From an uncultured Erythrobacter sp. (GTDB lineage: Bacteria > Pseudomonadota > Alphaproteobacteria > Sphingomonadales > Sphingomonadaceae): DNA of 64,000 nucleotides. The translations under genes were made by a program, and so were the position numbers. Below, piece after piece: positions 17,517 through 25,276 of the stretch. The number at the start of each line of letters is the position of its first letter. The first letter of the stretch is position 1. The DNA is taken from positions 372,001-436,000 of the forward strand of contig CANLPY010000002.1 of the NCBI GenBank assembly GCA_947493165.1, in the 5' to 3' direction. The notes beneath the pieces are model-generated. The model was not told the DNA's origin and made no database searches. It saw only the letters and a program-made list of their open reading frames with translations.

Positions 17517-18080
17517 TCAAAAGATCATAAAGCGAGCGTTCAAACCGATCACCAGTGCCGCAATTATCAAACAAACGGCCAAAGCAATCCGCACAGCCCT
17601 AAGCGGGAGTTTGGCTAAACCCACACCGCCGATAGTCCACCCTAACGCTATCGCTGCGCCGCCTCCGATCGCTCCGCCCAGCGCGGCGACCAGCGGATAG
17701 CTTGCCTCTGCCGCCAATGCGAAAACGACAAAGCGCGCCCCATCCCCCAATTGCCGGGCGAGCAGCACGATGCCGATTGCGCCGAGCGAGCGGGTTGGTT
17801 CGGTTATGGGCTTCAGCTTCACCTTCCGCAGCAGTTCTACCGCCGCCGCCGCCAAAGCAAAGGCAACCAACATATCCGCCGCGCGTGGTGGCAGCATGGC
17901 CGCAATGGCCGATCCTGCAAACGCCATCACGCCCGCGCTTATCCCGGCAACCACTAATCCCAGCAGCAACAGAGGCAGCGTGTTTCCCAAGGCATCCGAT
18001 AGCCGCGCAACGACCAATTGATCGCGCCCACCCAGCGCAATCGTGAAGACAAGCAGCATAGCGATCAGAAACGAGTCCAT
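17517..18080 (-). CDS. GDT1/TMEM165 (UPF0016)-like membrane protein with degenerate motifs
   Basis: 187 residues with six hydrophobic segments arranged as two homologous halves, the layout of the GDT1/TMEM165 (MntX/MneA) cation transporters. In typical members each half carries E-x-G-D-(K/R)-(S/T). Here the first is ALGGRDQL (about residues 16-23) and the second is RQLGDGARF, so both acidic motif Glu residues are missing. It may have lost manganese/calcium transport or changed specificity. It lies upstream of dps on the same strand with a gap of 108 bp and is divergent from the dehydrogenase at 18176. Assignment rests on topology and residual motif; moderate certainty. Confidence 0.6.
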   Translation of the reverse strand: MDSFLIAMLLVFTIALGGRDQLVVARLSDALGNTLPLLLLGLVVAGISAGVMAFAGSAIAAMLPPRAADMLVAFALAAAAVELLRKVKLKPITEPTRSLGAIGIVLLARQLGDGARFVVFALAAEASYPLVAALGGAIGGGAAIALGWTIGGVGLAKLPLRAVRIALAVCLIIAALVIGLNARFMIF

Positions 18081-18175
18081 TGCCTGCCCCTAGCTGCGCG
18101 CCTGCCATTTCGCCAGCTTGCGAGTGCGCACATGTGCCTTACAAGGGCTGGGGAAACCAAACATGGGTGAGAGAC

Positions 18176-18970
18176 ATGAAATTATCAGATGGAATGGCGG
18201 CAGTGGTAACAGGCGGTGCCTCTGGCCTTGGTCAGGCAAGCGCAGCCGCACTCGCAGAAAAAGGCCTGAAGGTCGCGATTTTCGACATCAATAATGAAGA
18301 TGGTGAAGCCCACGCAAAGGCGATTGGCGGCACGTTCCACCACGTAAACATCATGGACGAGGATAGCGTCGAAGCGGGCTTTGCCGCCGCGCGCGCCGCC
18401 AATGGTCAAGAACGCGTGACCGTGCATTGCGCGATGGCGAGCAAGCGCGGCAAGACGATCGGGTGGGACAAGGCAAGTGGCGGATACAAGCGTTTGCCAA
18501 CCGAAGACTATGAATTCGGTGCGCAGGGCATTTTGGTCGCCAGCTACCGCGTCGCAAGCATCTCTGCACTCGGCATGGCGAATTCCGATCCGGTCAATGA
18601 TGATGGAGAGCGCGGCTCCATTACCCTAACCGCAAGCGTCGCTGCGCAAGATGGGCAGATCGGACAGACGATTTACGGCAGTTGCAAATCAGGGGTGAAC
18701 GGCATGGTCTTACCCATGGCGCGTGATCTGATGGACCTTGGCATCCGCGTAAACTCAGTCATGCCCGGGATTTTCGCGACGCCGCTGATGCTGGGTATGA
18801 AGGATCGCAATCCGCAAATGTGGGATCAATTGAACGCCAGCGTCCCCTTCCCCAAGCGATTGGGTGAGCCGGAAGAGTTCGCATCGCTAATCGTTGAGAT
18901 CGCGCGCAACACCTATATCAATGGCCACCAATTCCGCTTGGATGGCGCAATCCGTATGCCGCCGAAATAG
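18176..18970 (+). CDS. Short-chain dehydrogenase/reductase (3-hydroxyacyl-CoA dehydrogenase-like)
   Basis: 264 residues. ATG 18176 is chosen because MKLSDGMAAVVTGGASGLG is a canonical SDR N-terminus and GGTGAGAG lies just upstream; an in-frame ATG at 18080 adds a Cys/Pro-rich segment without coding character. TGGASGLG (12-19) binds NAD(P), and Tyr167 and Lys171 in YGSCK form the catalytic YxxxK. FDINNEDGE after beta-2 suggests NAD preference. The overall pattern resembles type II 3-hydroxyacyl-CoA dehydrogenases (HSD17B10 group). It is followed 65 bp later by an enoyl-CoA hydratase, fitting a beta-oxidation pair. Confidence 0.85.
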   Translation: MKLSDGMAAVVTGGASGLGQASAAALAEKGLKVAIFDINNEDGEAHAKAIGGTFHHVNIMDEDSVEAGFAAARAANGQERVTVHCAMASKRGKTIGWDKASGGYKRLPTEDYEFGAQGILVASYRVASISALGMANSDPVNDDGERGSITLTASVAAQDGQIGQTIYGSCKSGVNGMVLPMARDLMDLGIRVNSVMPGIFATPLMLGMKDRNPQMWDQLNASVPFPKRLGEPEEFASLIVEIARNTYINGHQFRLDGAIRMPPK

Positions 18971-19035
18971 GCCGCTTGACGCGCGCCGCTTGCCAAGCGA
19001 ACTAGGCGCTCAAAACCTCAAGGAATTTTCCGCAA

Positions 19036-19794
19036 ATGACCGATCACATACTCGTCGAAACCGCGCACCGGTTGACCACAGTCACTTTCAACCGGCCGGA
19101 AAAGAAAAACGCCATTACGCAAGATATGTATCAAGCAATGGCGGATGCAGTGAATGCCTATGCCGCCGATGATGATGTTCGCGCGCTAATGTTTACCAGC
19201 AATGGCGACTATTTCACCTCAGGCAATGATCTACAGGATTTTGCGACGGGTCCGCGCGGCGATGGCTTACCTCCGGTCGCGCAATTTCTCCACGCGATTA
19301 AGGATTGCCCGAAAGCTTTAATCGCGGCGGTGAACGGGCCAGCCATCGGCATTGGTCTGACGCTGACATTGCATTGCGATCTGGTTTATTCGGCGGCCTC
19401 TGCAACCTTTGCTGCGCCGTTTGTAAAGCTGGGCCTTGTGCCAGAGGCGGCATCTTCCATGCTGCTGCCTGCTATTATCGGCATGGCTGCGGCGAATGAT
19501 GTGTTTATGACGGGGCGCACGCTAACCTCGGAGGAGGCGCTGCGCATGGGGCTGACATCACGGGTGTTTGATGATGGCGATTTTGCGGCTGAGACGCAGG
19601 CGCTGGCAGCGCTGGTTGCTAATGCTGCGCCGAATGCGATGCGCCATGCCAAGGCGCTGGTGCGAAATCAGAATGCGGCGATTACTGAATGCATGAATGC
19701 TGAGAGTGAAATCTTTGCAGCTCAGCTCAAGTCACCCGAATTTGGAGAGAGCGTTGCAGCGCTGATGGCGAAACGGCCAGCGGTCTATCCCTAG
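19036..19794 (+). CDS. Enoyl-CoA hydratase/isomerase family protein
   Basis: 252-residue crotonase-fold protein. FTSGNDLQDF near residue 58 and AAVNGPAIGIGLTLTLHCDLVY (about 97-118) form the CoA-binding and oxyanion-hole regions. FVKLGLVPEAASSMLLP matches the segment that carries the second catalytic acid in hydratases (ELGLxPExxxS). Family members hydrate or isomerise enoyl-CoA; exact substrate is unknown. AAGGAATTTT upstream may be the ribosome site. It follows the short-chain dehydrogenase at 18176 and ends convergently with the two small peptide genes. Confidence 0.87.
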   Translation: MTDHILVETAHRLTTVTFNRPEKKNAITQDMYQAMADAVNAYAADDDVRALMFTSNGDYFTSGNDLQDFATGPRGDGLPPVAQFLHAIKDCPKALIAAVNGPAIGIGLTLTLHCDLVYSAASATFAAPFVKLGLVPEAASSMLLPAIIGMAAANDVFMTGRTLTSEEALRMGLTSRVFDDGDFAAETQALAALVANAAPNAMRHAKALVRNQNAAITECMNAESEIFAAQLKSPEFGESVAALMAKRPAVYP

Positions 19795-19808
19795 TCCCCC
19801 CTGGCCCT

Positions 19809-19833
19809 GCCCGGCATCCAATTGAGACCGGGC
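19809..19833. terminator. Probable bidirectional hairpin between convergent genes
   Basis: GCCCGG (19809-19814) pairs with CCGGGC (19828-19833) across a 13-nt loop. It lies between the enoyl-CoA hydratase stop (19794) and the small-peptide gene stop (19851). No long T-run is seen on either strand, so it is a weak terminator candidate. Confidence 0.4.
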
Positions 19834-19850
19834 GGATAGCGTGTTCTGCG

Positions 19851-19964
19851 TTAGGCGAAAAGGCCTGGGCTTGCAGGAACGATAGCGGTTGCAAACAAAA
19901 CTGCTGACATGCTCAGCGACAGAACAGCTGCGAGGACGGCGGTGCGATTGGCGTTGGCGTACAT
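19851..19964 (-). CDS. 37-residue hydrophobic peptide, copy 1
   Basis: ATG 19964-19962 to TAA 19853-19851 encodes 37 residues: a polar start (MYANANRTAV), a hydrophobic middle and the end SAVLFATAIVPASPGLFA. AAAGGAA lies about 9 nt before the start. It is 24/37 identical, without gaps, to the neighbouring gene at 19995-20108. Across the 13 identical residues AVLFATAIVPASP the two genes differ at many third positions but never in amino acid, which is the pattern of translated, selected sequence. The peptide should insert in or cross the membrane. I do not recognise the family; a small membrane protein or type I toxin-like peptide are possibilities. Confidence 0.75.
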   Translation of the reverse strand: MYANANRTAVLAAVLSLSMSAVLFATAIVPASPGLFA

Positions 19965-19994
19965 GGGGGAATTCCTTTGTGAAGTTGGGCGCTG

Positions 19995-20108
19995 TTAAGC
20001 GAACAGAGCCGGGCTGGCTGGAACGATTGCGGTTGCGAAAAGAACTGCAGAGATAGCCAGTGAGAATACAGCGGCGATTGCAGTGTGAGTGGTTTCAGTA
20101 GCGAACAT
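19995..20108 (-). CDS. 37-residue hydrophobic peptide, copy 2
   Basis: ATG 20108-20106 to TAA 19997-19995 encodes 37 residues: MFATETTHTAIAAV, a hydrophobic span, then SAVLFATAIVPASPALFA. AAGGAG precedes the start by about 7 nt. It is a tandem paralogue of the gene 30 bp downstream. A longer open frame continues upstream past 20108 but lacks coding character and crosses a leader with a hairpin, so the short start is preferred. Likely membrane-inserted; the terminal ASPALFA could resemble a signal peptidase site or be a functional tail. Function unknown. Confidence 0.75.
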   Translation of the reverse strand: MFATETTHTAIAAVFSLAISAVLFATAIVPASPALFA

Positions 20109-20332
20109 TTGAAGTCTCCTTAGTGTTTGTTTTGTATCTGGTGGGACGATCCCACTGGATGAAAACAACATTGCAGGAGCCGTGCCAAACTCGAAAAACG
20201 GCAGAAAACTGCGGTTTTTGCAGATCCACATTAACCCAAGATAAACGCCATTTGCGCATGATTGGGAAATCGCACCAACTGTTAGGATTGGGCTTTCTGA
20301 TAAAGATTGCAGGCTGTGCCGCCCGCGCCCGC
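20109..20332 (-). promoter_or_regulatory. Leader and promoter region of the small-peptide pair
   Basis: This 224-bp gap separates the peptide genes from the membrane-protein stop at 20333. It contains a perfect hairpin GTGGGA-CGA-TCCCAC at 20141-20155, about 33 bp before the copy 2 start codon, and an imperfect GCAG...CTGC repeat near 20200. The hairpin would lie in the 5' leader of the transcript. No convincing -10/-35 pair could be fixed by eye, and no gene is seen. Confidence 0.4.
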
Positions 20333-21040
20333 TCAAGTGGCGGCGCGCATCTTTGGCTTGGTCTGGATCGTGAAGTAGATGATTAGACCAACGCCCACCA
20401 TGCTGGGTCCGGCCCATATCATCGGATTGAACACATGCTCAGGGATCATGCGGATCAGTCCGACCGAAAGAAACGCAGTGTAGGCTGAGATACCCATGCC
20501 GATCAGGGCGCGAAAATGCTCCCCCACATAATCAAGGCGCCCGACCTTTTCGCGCCACACGAACACTTGTTGCAGCGCCATGGCCACTAGGCCGACGATA
20601 GCGACCAGCACCATCAGCGGGTGTCCGACACGCAGGCCGAAATATCCGCACCACAGGCCAGAGGCAACCACCGCCAGCATCACAATCTGATACCGGGGCG
20701 CGCGCAATCGCTCACGCTCGCGCCCATGCTTCACCGTAGCCAGTCCATAATCGGCAAAACCGATCGTCAGAAAACCAAGGTAGAGCATCATCCAGCCGAA
20801 CAATCCGGCGAACAGCTCTCTATCCGTGATCGTCGGGATGCGCTGTTCTGACCCATATAGCGACAGCAGCGCCATCGCGATGGCAAGCGCGCCCGCGACC
20901 ATGAAGCCATAGCAGGCATAACGGCCCCATTTGCGATGGGCTTTGCCGCCTTTGCGCGCAGCAATGGGAACCCAAAAGGCGACCAGACCCAGCGTTCCGG
21001 CTATGACGTGCACCACAACAAAGGCTTCAAACAGATGCAT
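20333..21040 (-). CDS. Integral membrane protein, DUF2306-like
   Basis: 235 residues with about seven hydrophobic segments. The start at 21040 (MHLFEAFVVVHVIAGTLGLV) is chosen; a longer frame from 21142 is Arg/Cys-rich and lacks membrane character. HVIAGTLGLVAFWVPIAARKGGKAHRKWGR, cited here only as the region at residues 11-40, has the His near the membrane and the basic loop seen in DUF2306-type predicted membrane proteins. A second short His-containing region, GEHFRALIGMG, follows. No function is known. It is divergent from mmsA, with the shared 164-bp region 21041-21204. Confidence 0.6.
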   Translation of the reverse strand: MHLFEAFVVVHVIAGTLGLVAFWVPIAARKGGKAHRKWGRYACYGFMVAGALAIAMALLSLYGSEQRIPTITDRELFAGLFGWMMLYLGFLTIGFADYGLATVKHGRERERLRAPRYQIVMLAVVASGLWCGYFGLRVGHPLMVLVAIVGLVAMALQQVFVWREKVGRLDYVGEHFRALIGMGISAYTAFLSVGLIRMIPEHVFNPMIWAGPSMVGVGLIIYFTIQTKPKMRAAT

Positions 21041-21204
21041 TGCGCGGGCATGGGTGCACAAAATTTCTTTGCCGCACAACCGCAAGAAAGATCGTTTCGC
21101 AAATTGAGCGCGTTCGATACCCGCCCTTTCGCGGGGCCTCACAAGGCTTGCACACGCGCGCGCCGACTGCGATTGACCAGCGCAATCAAGGAGAGAACAC
21201 CCCC

Positions 21205-22710
21205 ATGCGTCAGATCGATCATTTTATGGTAGCCGCCAGCCCTGCTGCCACACGCAAGCATCAGGTTTGGAACCCATCAACGGGCGAAATTCAGGCTGAG
21301 GTTGCGCTGGGCGATGCAGCGCTGCTCGACCGCGCTGTTGCGACCGCCAAAGAAGTGCAGCCCGCATGGGCAGCGACCAATCCGCAAAAACGCGCGCGCG
21401 TGATGTTCAAGTTCAAAGAGCTGATCGAAGCCAACATGCAAGAGCTGGCAGAGCTGCTGTCCTCTGAACACGGCAAAGTGATCGACGATGCCAAGGGCGA
21501 TGTTCAGCGCGGCCTTGAAGTGATCGAGTTCGCCTGCGGCATCCCTCAAGTTCTCAAGGGCGAATACACCCAAGGCGCAGGCCCAGGTATTGATGTGTAT
21601 TCCATGCGGCAACCGCTTGGCATTGGCGCAGGGATCACCCCGTTCAATTTCCCTGCGATGATCCCGATGTGGATGTTCGGCATGGCGATCGCAGCGGGCA
21701 ACGCCTTTATCCTGAAACCATCAGAGCGCGATCCATCCGTGCCCGTGCGTCTTGCGGAATTGTTCGTTGAGGCGGGCGCGCCAGAGGGCCTGCTGCAGGT
21801 CGTGCATGGCGACAAGGAAATGGTCGATGCGATCCTAGACCACACAGATATCAGCGCGGTCAGCTTTGTCGGCTCATCCGACATTGCGCATTATGTTTAC
21901 AAGCGCGGTGTCGCCGCGGGTAAGCGCATCCAAGCGATGGGCGGCGCAAAAAACCACGGCATCGTCATGCCGGACGCTGATCTTGACCAAGTGGTGAATG
22001 ATTTGTCCGGCGCAGCATTCGGTTCAGCGGGTGAGCGCTGCATGGCTCTGCCAGTGGTTGTGCCAGTGGGCGAAGACACCGCCGAGCGCCTCAAAGAAAA
22101 GCTGATCCCAGCGATCCATGCGCTCAATATTGGTGTCTCGAATGACCCGGATGCGCATTACGGCCCGGTTGTCACACCTGAGCATAAAGCGCGGGTCGAA
22201 AGCTGGATCGACACGGCGGAGAAGGAAGGCGGCGAGATAGTCGTCGATGGGCGCGGGTTCACTTTGCAAGGCCATGAGAAAGGGTTCTTCATCGGCCCAA
22301 CCTTGATCGATCATGTCACGCCAAAGATGGAAAGCTATCAGGAAGAGATCTTCGGCCCAGTGCTGCAAATTGTGCGGGCCAAGGATTTTGAAGAGGCCGT
22401 GCGCCTGCCGAGCGACCACCAATATGGCAATGGCGTCGCGATCTTCACTCGCAATGGCCACGCCGCGCGTGAGTTCGCATCGCGGGTCAATGTCGGCATG
22501 GTCGGCATCAACGTGCCGATCCCCGTGCCGGTCAGCTATCACAGTTTTGGCGGGTGGAAACGCAGCGGCTTTGGCGACACGGATCAATATGGCATGGAGG
22601 GCCTCAAATTCTGGACAAAGGTCAAGAAAGTCACCCAGCGCTGGCCTGATGGCCCAGGGGATGGGACGCCTGATGGCGGGAACGCTTTTGTCATTCCAAC
22701 CATGGGATAA
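21205..22710 (+). CDS. mmsA: Methylmalonate-semialdehyde dehydrogenase (CoA-acylating)
   Basis: 501 residues of the aldehyde dehydrogenase superfamily. ATG 21205 follows AAGGAGAG; the frame extends to 21040 without coding character. ITPFNFPAMIPMWMFG and FVGSSDIAHYVYKRG form the NAD fold. GSAGERCMAL carries catalytic Cys279. GERCMALP and the N-terminal NPSTGE are typical of MmsA. It converts (S)-methylmalonate semialdehyde with CoA and NAD to propionyl-CoA and CO2, the last step of valine degradation. It opens a collinear run of valine-pathway genes, interrupted by one opposite-strand gene at 23601-24008. Confidence 0.93.
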   Translation: MRQIDHFMVAASPAATRKHQVWNPSTGEIQAEVALGDAALLDRAVATAKEVQPAWAATNPQKRARVMFKFKELIEANMQELAELLSSEHGKVIDDAKGDVQRGLEVIEFACGIPQVLKGEYTQGAGPGIDVYSMRQPLGIGAGITPFNFPAMIPMWMFGMAIAAGNAFILKPSERDPSVPVRLAELFVEAGAPEGLLQVVHGDKEMVDAILDHTDISAVSFVGSSDIAHYVYKRGVAAGKRIQAMGGAKNHGIVMPDADLDQVVNDLSGAAFGSAGERCMALPVVVPVGEDTAERLKEKLIPAIHALNIGVSNDPDAHYGPVVTPEHKARVESWIDTAEKEGGEIVVDGRGFTLQGHEKGFFIGPTLIDHVTPKMESYQEEIFGPVLQIVRAKDFEEAVRLPSDHQYGNGVAIFTRNGHAAREFASRVNVGMVGINVPIPVPVSYHSFGGWKRSGFGDTDQYGMEGLKFWTKVKKVTQRWPDGPGDGTPDGGNAFVIPTMG

Positions 22711-22715
22711 GGCCG

Positions 22716-23186
22716 ATGCGACTTCTGATTGGATCGATTGCTTTTGTTCTGGCGGCCTGTTCGCCGGCGGATCAGGACGCAGAGGAAAGCTTGGCAGTGG
22801 ACGGCGAAACGACCGCTGCGCCAATTGCCGCATCGCCTGATCCAGCATCGTCGCCGGAAGCGATCACGGCTGCAGCTGTCGCCACAATCCCAGAGCAATT
22901 TCGCGGCAAATGGGATTATGTCCAAGGGACCTGCGCACCGGAATCCGACTTGCGGCTCGAAGTCACCGCAAACGATCTGATGTTTTACGAAAGTGTCGGC
23001 GAGGTCGAAAGCGTGAAGGTTGAGAACGACAATCAGGTCGTGGTCGAACTCTCAATGTCGGGCGAAGGGGAGACGTGGACCGAGCGCACCCGTCTGACGC
23101 TTACCAATGGCGGCAATATGCTGACCCCGGTAGATGCCGATGGAGAGCAAGCAGGCACGCCAATGCCAAGGGAACGCTGCGAGTGA
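22716..23186 (+). CDS. Small putative lipoprotein of unknown function
   Basis: 156 residues. MRLLIGSIAFVLAACSPAD shows a lipoprotein signal peptide with lipobox LAAC (Cys15), then an acidic and Ala/Pro-rich linker to about residue 55. The C-terminal domain contains the segment FRGKWDYVQGTCAPESDL, two further cysteine-containing stretches and a final RERCE. It starts 5 bp after mmsA, and its stop overlaps the RidA start (GTGA), so it is expressed with the valine genes. The Asp following Ser-Pro at +3 does not give a clear Lol-avoidance signal. I do not recognise the domain. Confidence 0.75.
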   Translation: MRLLIGSIAFVLAACSPADQDAEESLAVDGETTAAPIAASPDPASSPEAITAAAVATIPEQFRGKWDYVQGTCAPESDLRLEVTANDLMFYESVGEVESVKVENDNQVVVELSMSGEGETWTERTRLTLTNGGNMLTPVDADGEQAGTPMPRERCE

Positions 23187-23569
23187 GCGAACGCCAACGC
23201 ACCACTTCCGGCTCTCCATTCGAGGCGCAATTTGGCTTTTGCCGCGCTGTGCGGGTTGGTGACCGGATTATTGTCGCCGGCACGGGTCCGGTTGAAGATG
23301 ACGGGTCAAGCACTCCGGGGGACGCCGCCGAGCAGGCGACACGCTGCCTGACACTGATCGTCAAAGCGATTGAGGGATTGGGCGGCAGCGCGTCTGACGT
23401 TGTGCGCACGCGAATGTTGCTAACCGATCCGGCTGATCAAACCGCCGTGGGCGATATCCATGCGCGTTTCTTTGGCGAAAATCCGCCAGCGGCAACCATG
23501 GCCGGGGTCGCATGGCTTTGTCGCCCGGAATGGAAGGTCGAGATTGAAGCAGAAGCGATTGTTCAGTGA
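23183..23569 (+). CDS. RidA family protein (YjgF/UK114)
   Basis: 128 residues from GTG 23183, which overlaps the preceding stop as GTGA; an upstream frame to 23075 simply re-reads the lipoprotein gene. AVRVGDRIIVAGTGPVEDDG, AAEQATRCLTLIVKAIEGLGG and the closing VEIEAEAIV match the RidA/UK114 fold. The family deaminates reactive enamine/imine intermediates. The usual catalytic Arg is plausibly the one in VVRTRMLLTD. Its position behind mmsA suggests service to branched-chain amino acid breakdown, where imines form; this is inference. Confidence 0.82.
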   Translation: MSERQRTTSGSPFEAQFGFCRAVRVGDRIIVAGTGPVEDDGSSTPGDAAEQATRCLTLIVKAIEGLGGSASDVVRTRMLLTDPADQTAVGDIHARFFGENPPAATMAGVAWLCRPEWKVEIEAEAIVQ

Positions 23570-23600
23570 TGCGCTGCGTTTTGGACGACAGTTCGGAAGG

Positions 23601-24008
23601 TTAGGCGGCGTCCCTAGATACTCTGTCGAGCGCAAACTCTACGGCCGCCATCAGCTCATTGACGCCAGTCATCGCGTCAAGTTCCTGCGCCGGGATCAAT
23701 ACGTGGGGCTCGCCACCTGTATCTGCATATAGGATCGAAGGCAGCGCCACTTCACGCACGCCTCCTGTGCCAAGCTCTGGGAAATCTTCTGCAAAATCAT
23801 CGCGGTGATAGAACAACACGTCTGCCGCGAGCCCCTGCCAGAACTGTTTCCAATCCCCGCGCATAGAAATCGCGCCATAGGTGAGAGCACACAAAGAGCA
23901 CGGATAGGTCTCTGGCCGCACCTGTTTATGCACCGCGTGCATCAATGCCTGAATCAGGCCCGTGTCAGCATTATAGACCAAGATAAGCTTTGTGTTTTTG
24001 CGCGTCAT
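23601..24008 (-). CDS. Conserved hypothetical protein with CSLC motif
   Basis: 135 residues from ATG 24008 (MTRKNTKLILVYNADTGLI); a longer frame from 24080 is Cys-rich and unlikely. The N-terminus looks like a beta strand, KLILVYNADTG, followed by helix QALMHAVHKQVRP and then YPCSLCALTYG with a CxxC pair, and a region with FPELGTGGVREVALPSILY. Similar proteins occur in many proteobacteria with no assigned function; a redox or metal site at CxxC is possible. It lies on the opposite strand inside the valine cluster, the only gene there that does. No partner is evident. Confidence 0.7.
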   Translation of the reverse strand: MTRKNTKLILVYNADTGLIQALMHAVHKQVRPETYPCSLCALTYGAISMRGDWKQFWQGLAADVLFYHRDDFAEDFPELGTGGVREVALPSILYADTGGEPHVLIPAQELDAMTGVNELMAAVEFALDRVSRDAA

Positions 24009-24121
24009 ATCAATAATTACGCAGCGAACCGCATAAGCGTTACATAAATTGCACACCCCTGCTGAAATTCGCAGTCTCACACGGCTTTTCTCGCGCGGCT
24101 AAGGCGGGTAGAACGTTCGCC

Positions 24122-25267
24122 ATGACAGGACAATTTCAACTGACCGACGATCAGCTCGCCATTCAGGAGATGGCGCAGCGTTTCACCGCCGACAACATCA
24201 CGCCCAACGCTGGCGAATGGGATGAGAAACACATCTTCCCGCGTGATGTGATTAAGCAGACCGCGGAGCTGGGCTTTGGCGCGATTTACGTATCGGAGGA
24301 GAGCGGCGGCATCGGCCTTGGCCGATTGGAAGCGGCGCTGATTATGGAGGCTATGGCCTATGGCTGTCCGACCACATCAGCATTTATCTCCATCCACAAC
24401 ATGGCCGCATGGATGATCGACCAGTTCGGCGGCGCAGAGATTAAGGAGCGATACCTTCCCGATCTCATCTCGATGGACAAAATCGCGAGTTATTGCCTGA
24501 CTGAACCGGGCAGCGGATCGGACGCAGCGGGCCTCAAAGCCAGCGCGGTGCTGGATGGCGACCATTACGTGCTGAACGGCACGAAACAGTTCATTTCCGG
24601 CGGCGGCGTCAATGATGTTTATGTCACCATGGTCCGGACCAGTGATCACAAGACCAAGGGCATTACTTGTCTCGTGATCGACAAAGATACGCCCGGCGTC
24701 AGCTTTGGCGCGCCAGAAAAGAAACTGGGCTGGAACGCCTCACCCACCGCGCAGGTAATCTTCGAAGACGCGCGCATTCCGGCCGCCAACCGCGTGGGCG
24801 ATGAAGGCGAAGGCTTTCGCTTTGCAATGATGGGTCTGGATGGCGGACGCCTTAACATCGGCGCATGTTCGCTCGGCGGGGCGCAAAGATGCCTCGATGA
24901 AGCAGTCGCTTACACCAAGGATCGCAAGCAGTTCGACACGCCAATTGCCGACTTCCAGAACACCCAGTTCATGCTCGCTGACATGGCGACCGATCTGGAG
25001 AGCGCCCGCGCGCTGCTCTATCTCGCCGCCGCCAAAGTCACCGACAACGCGCCCGACAAATCGCGCTTTTCTGCGATGGCAAAGCGGCTTGCGACCGATA
25101 ATGGCAGCAAGGTCGTCAACGATGCGCTGCAATTGTTCGGCGGCTATGGCTATCTGAAAGATTACCCGATTGAGCGGTTCTGGCGCGATTTACGCGTGCA
25201 CTCGATCCTCGAAGGGACCAATCAGGTTATGCGCATGATCGTTGGACGCGACCTGTTACGCCAGTAA
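24122..25267 (+). CDS. Acyl-CoA dehydrogenase (probable isobutyryl-CoA dehydrogenase)
   Basis: 381 residues of the flavin-dependent acyl-CoA dehydrogenase family. CLTEPGSGSDAAGLKASA (about residue 125) is the ACADs signature 1 that contacts FAD. FGGYGYLKDYPIERFWRDLRVHSILEGTNQVMRMIVGRDLL, spanning residues 339-379, contains signature 2 and the C-terminal block. Oxidation of isobutyryl-CoA to methacrylyl-CoA is inferred from the following 3-hydroxyisobutyryl-CoA hydrolase and enoyl-CoA hydratase genes. Electrons would pass to ETF. The start at 24122 has no obvious ribosome site but is the only good ATG. Confidence 0.88.
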   Translation: MTGQFQLTDDQLAIQEMAQRFTADNITPNAGEWDEKHIFPRDVIKQTAELGFGAIYVSEESGGIGLGRLEAALIMEAMAYGCPTTSAFISIHNMAAWMIDQFGGAEIKERYLPDLISMDKIASYCLTEPGSGSDAAGLKASAVLDGDHYVLNGTKQFISGGGVNDVYVTMVRTSDHKTKGITCLVIDKDTPGVSFGAPEKKLGWNASPTAQVIFEDARIPAANRVGDEGEGFRFAMMGLDGGRLNIGACSLGGAQRCLDEAVAYTKDRKQFDTPIADFQNTQFMLADMATDLESARALLYLAAAKVTDNAPDKSRFSAMAKRLATDNGSKVVNDALQLFGGYGYLKDYPIERFWRDLRVHSILEGTNQVMRMIVGRDLLRQ

Positions 25268-25276
25268 AGGCAGATA

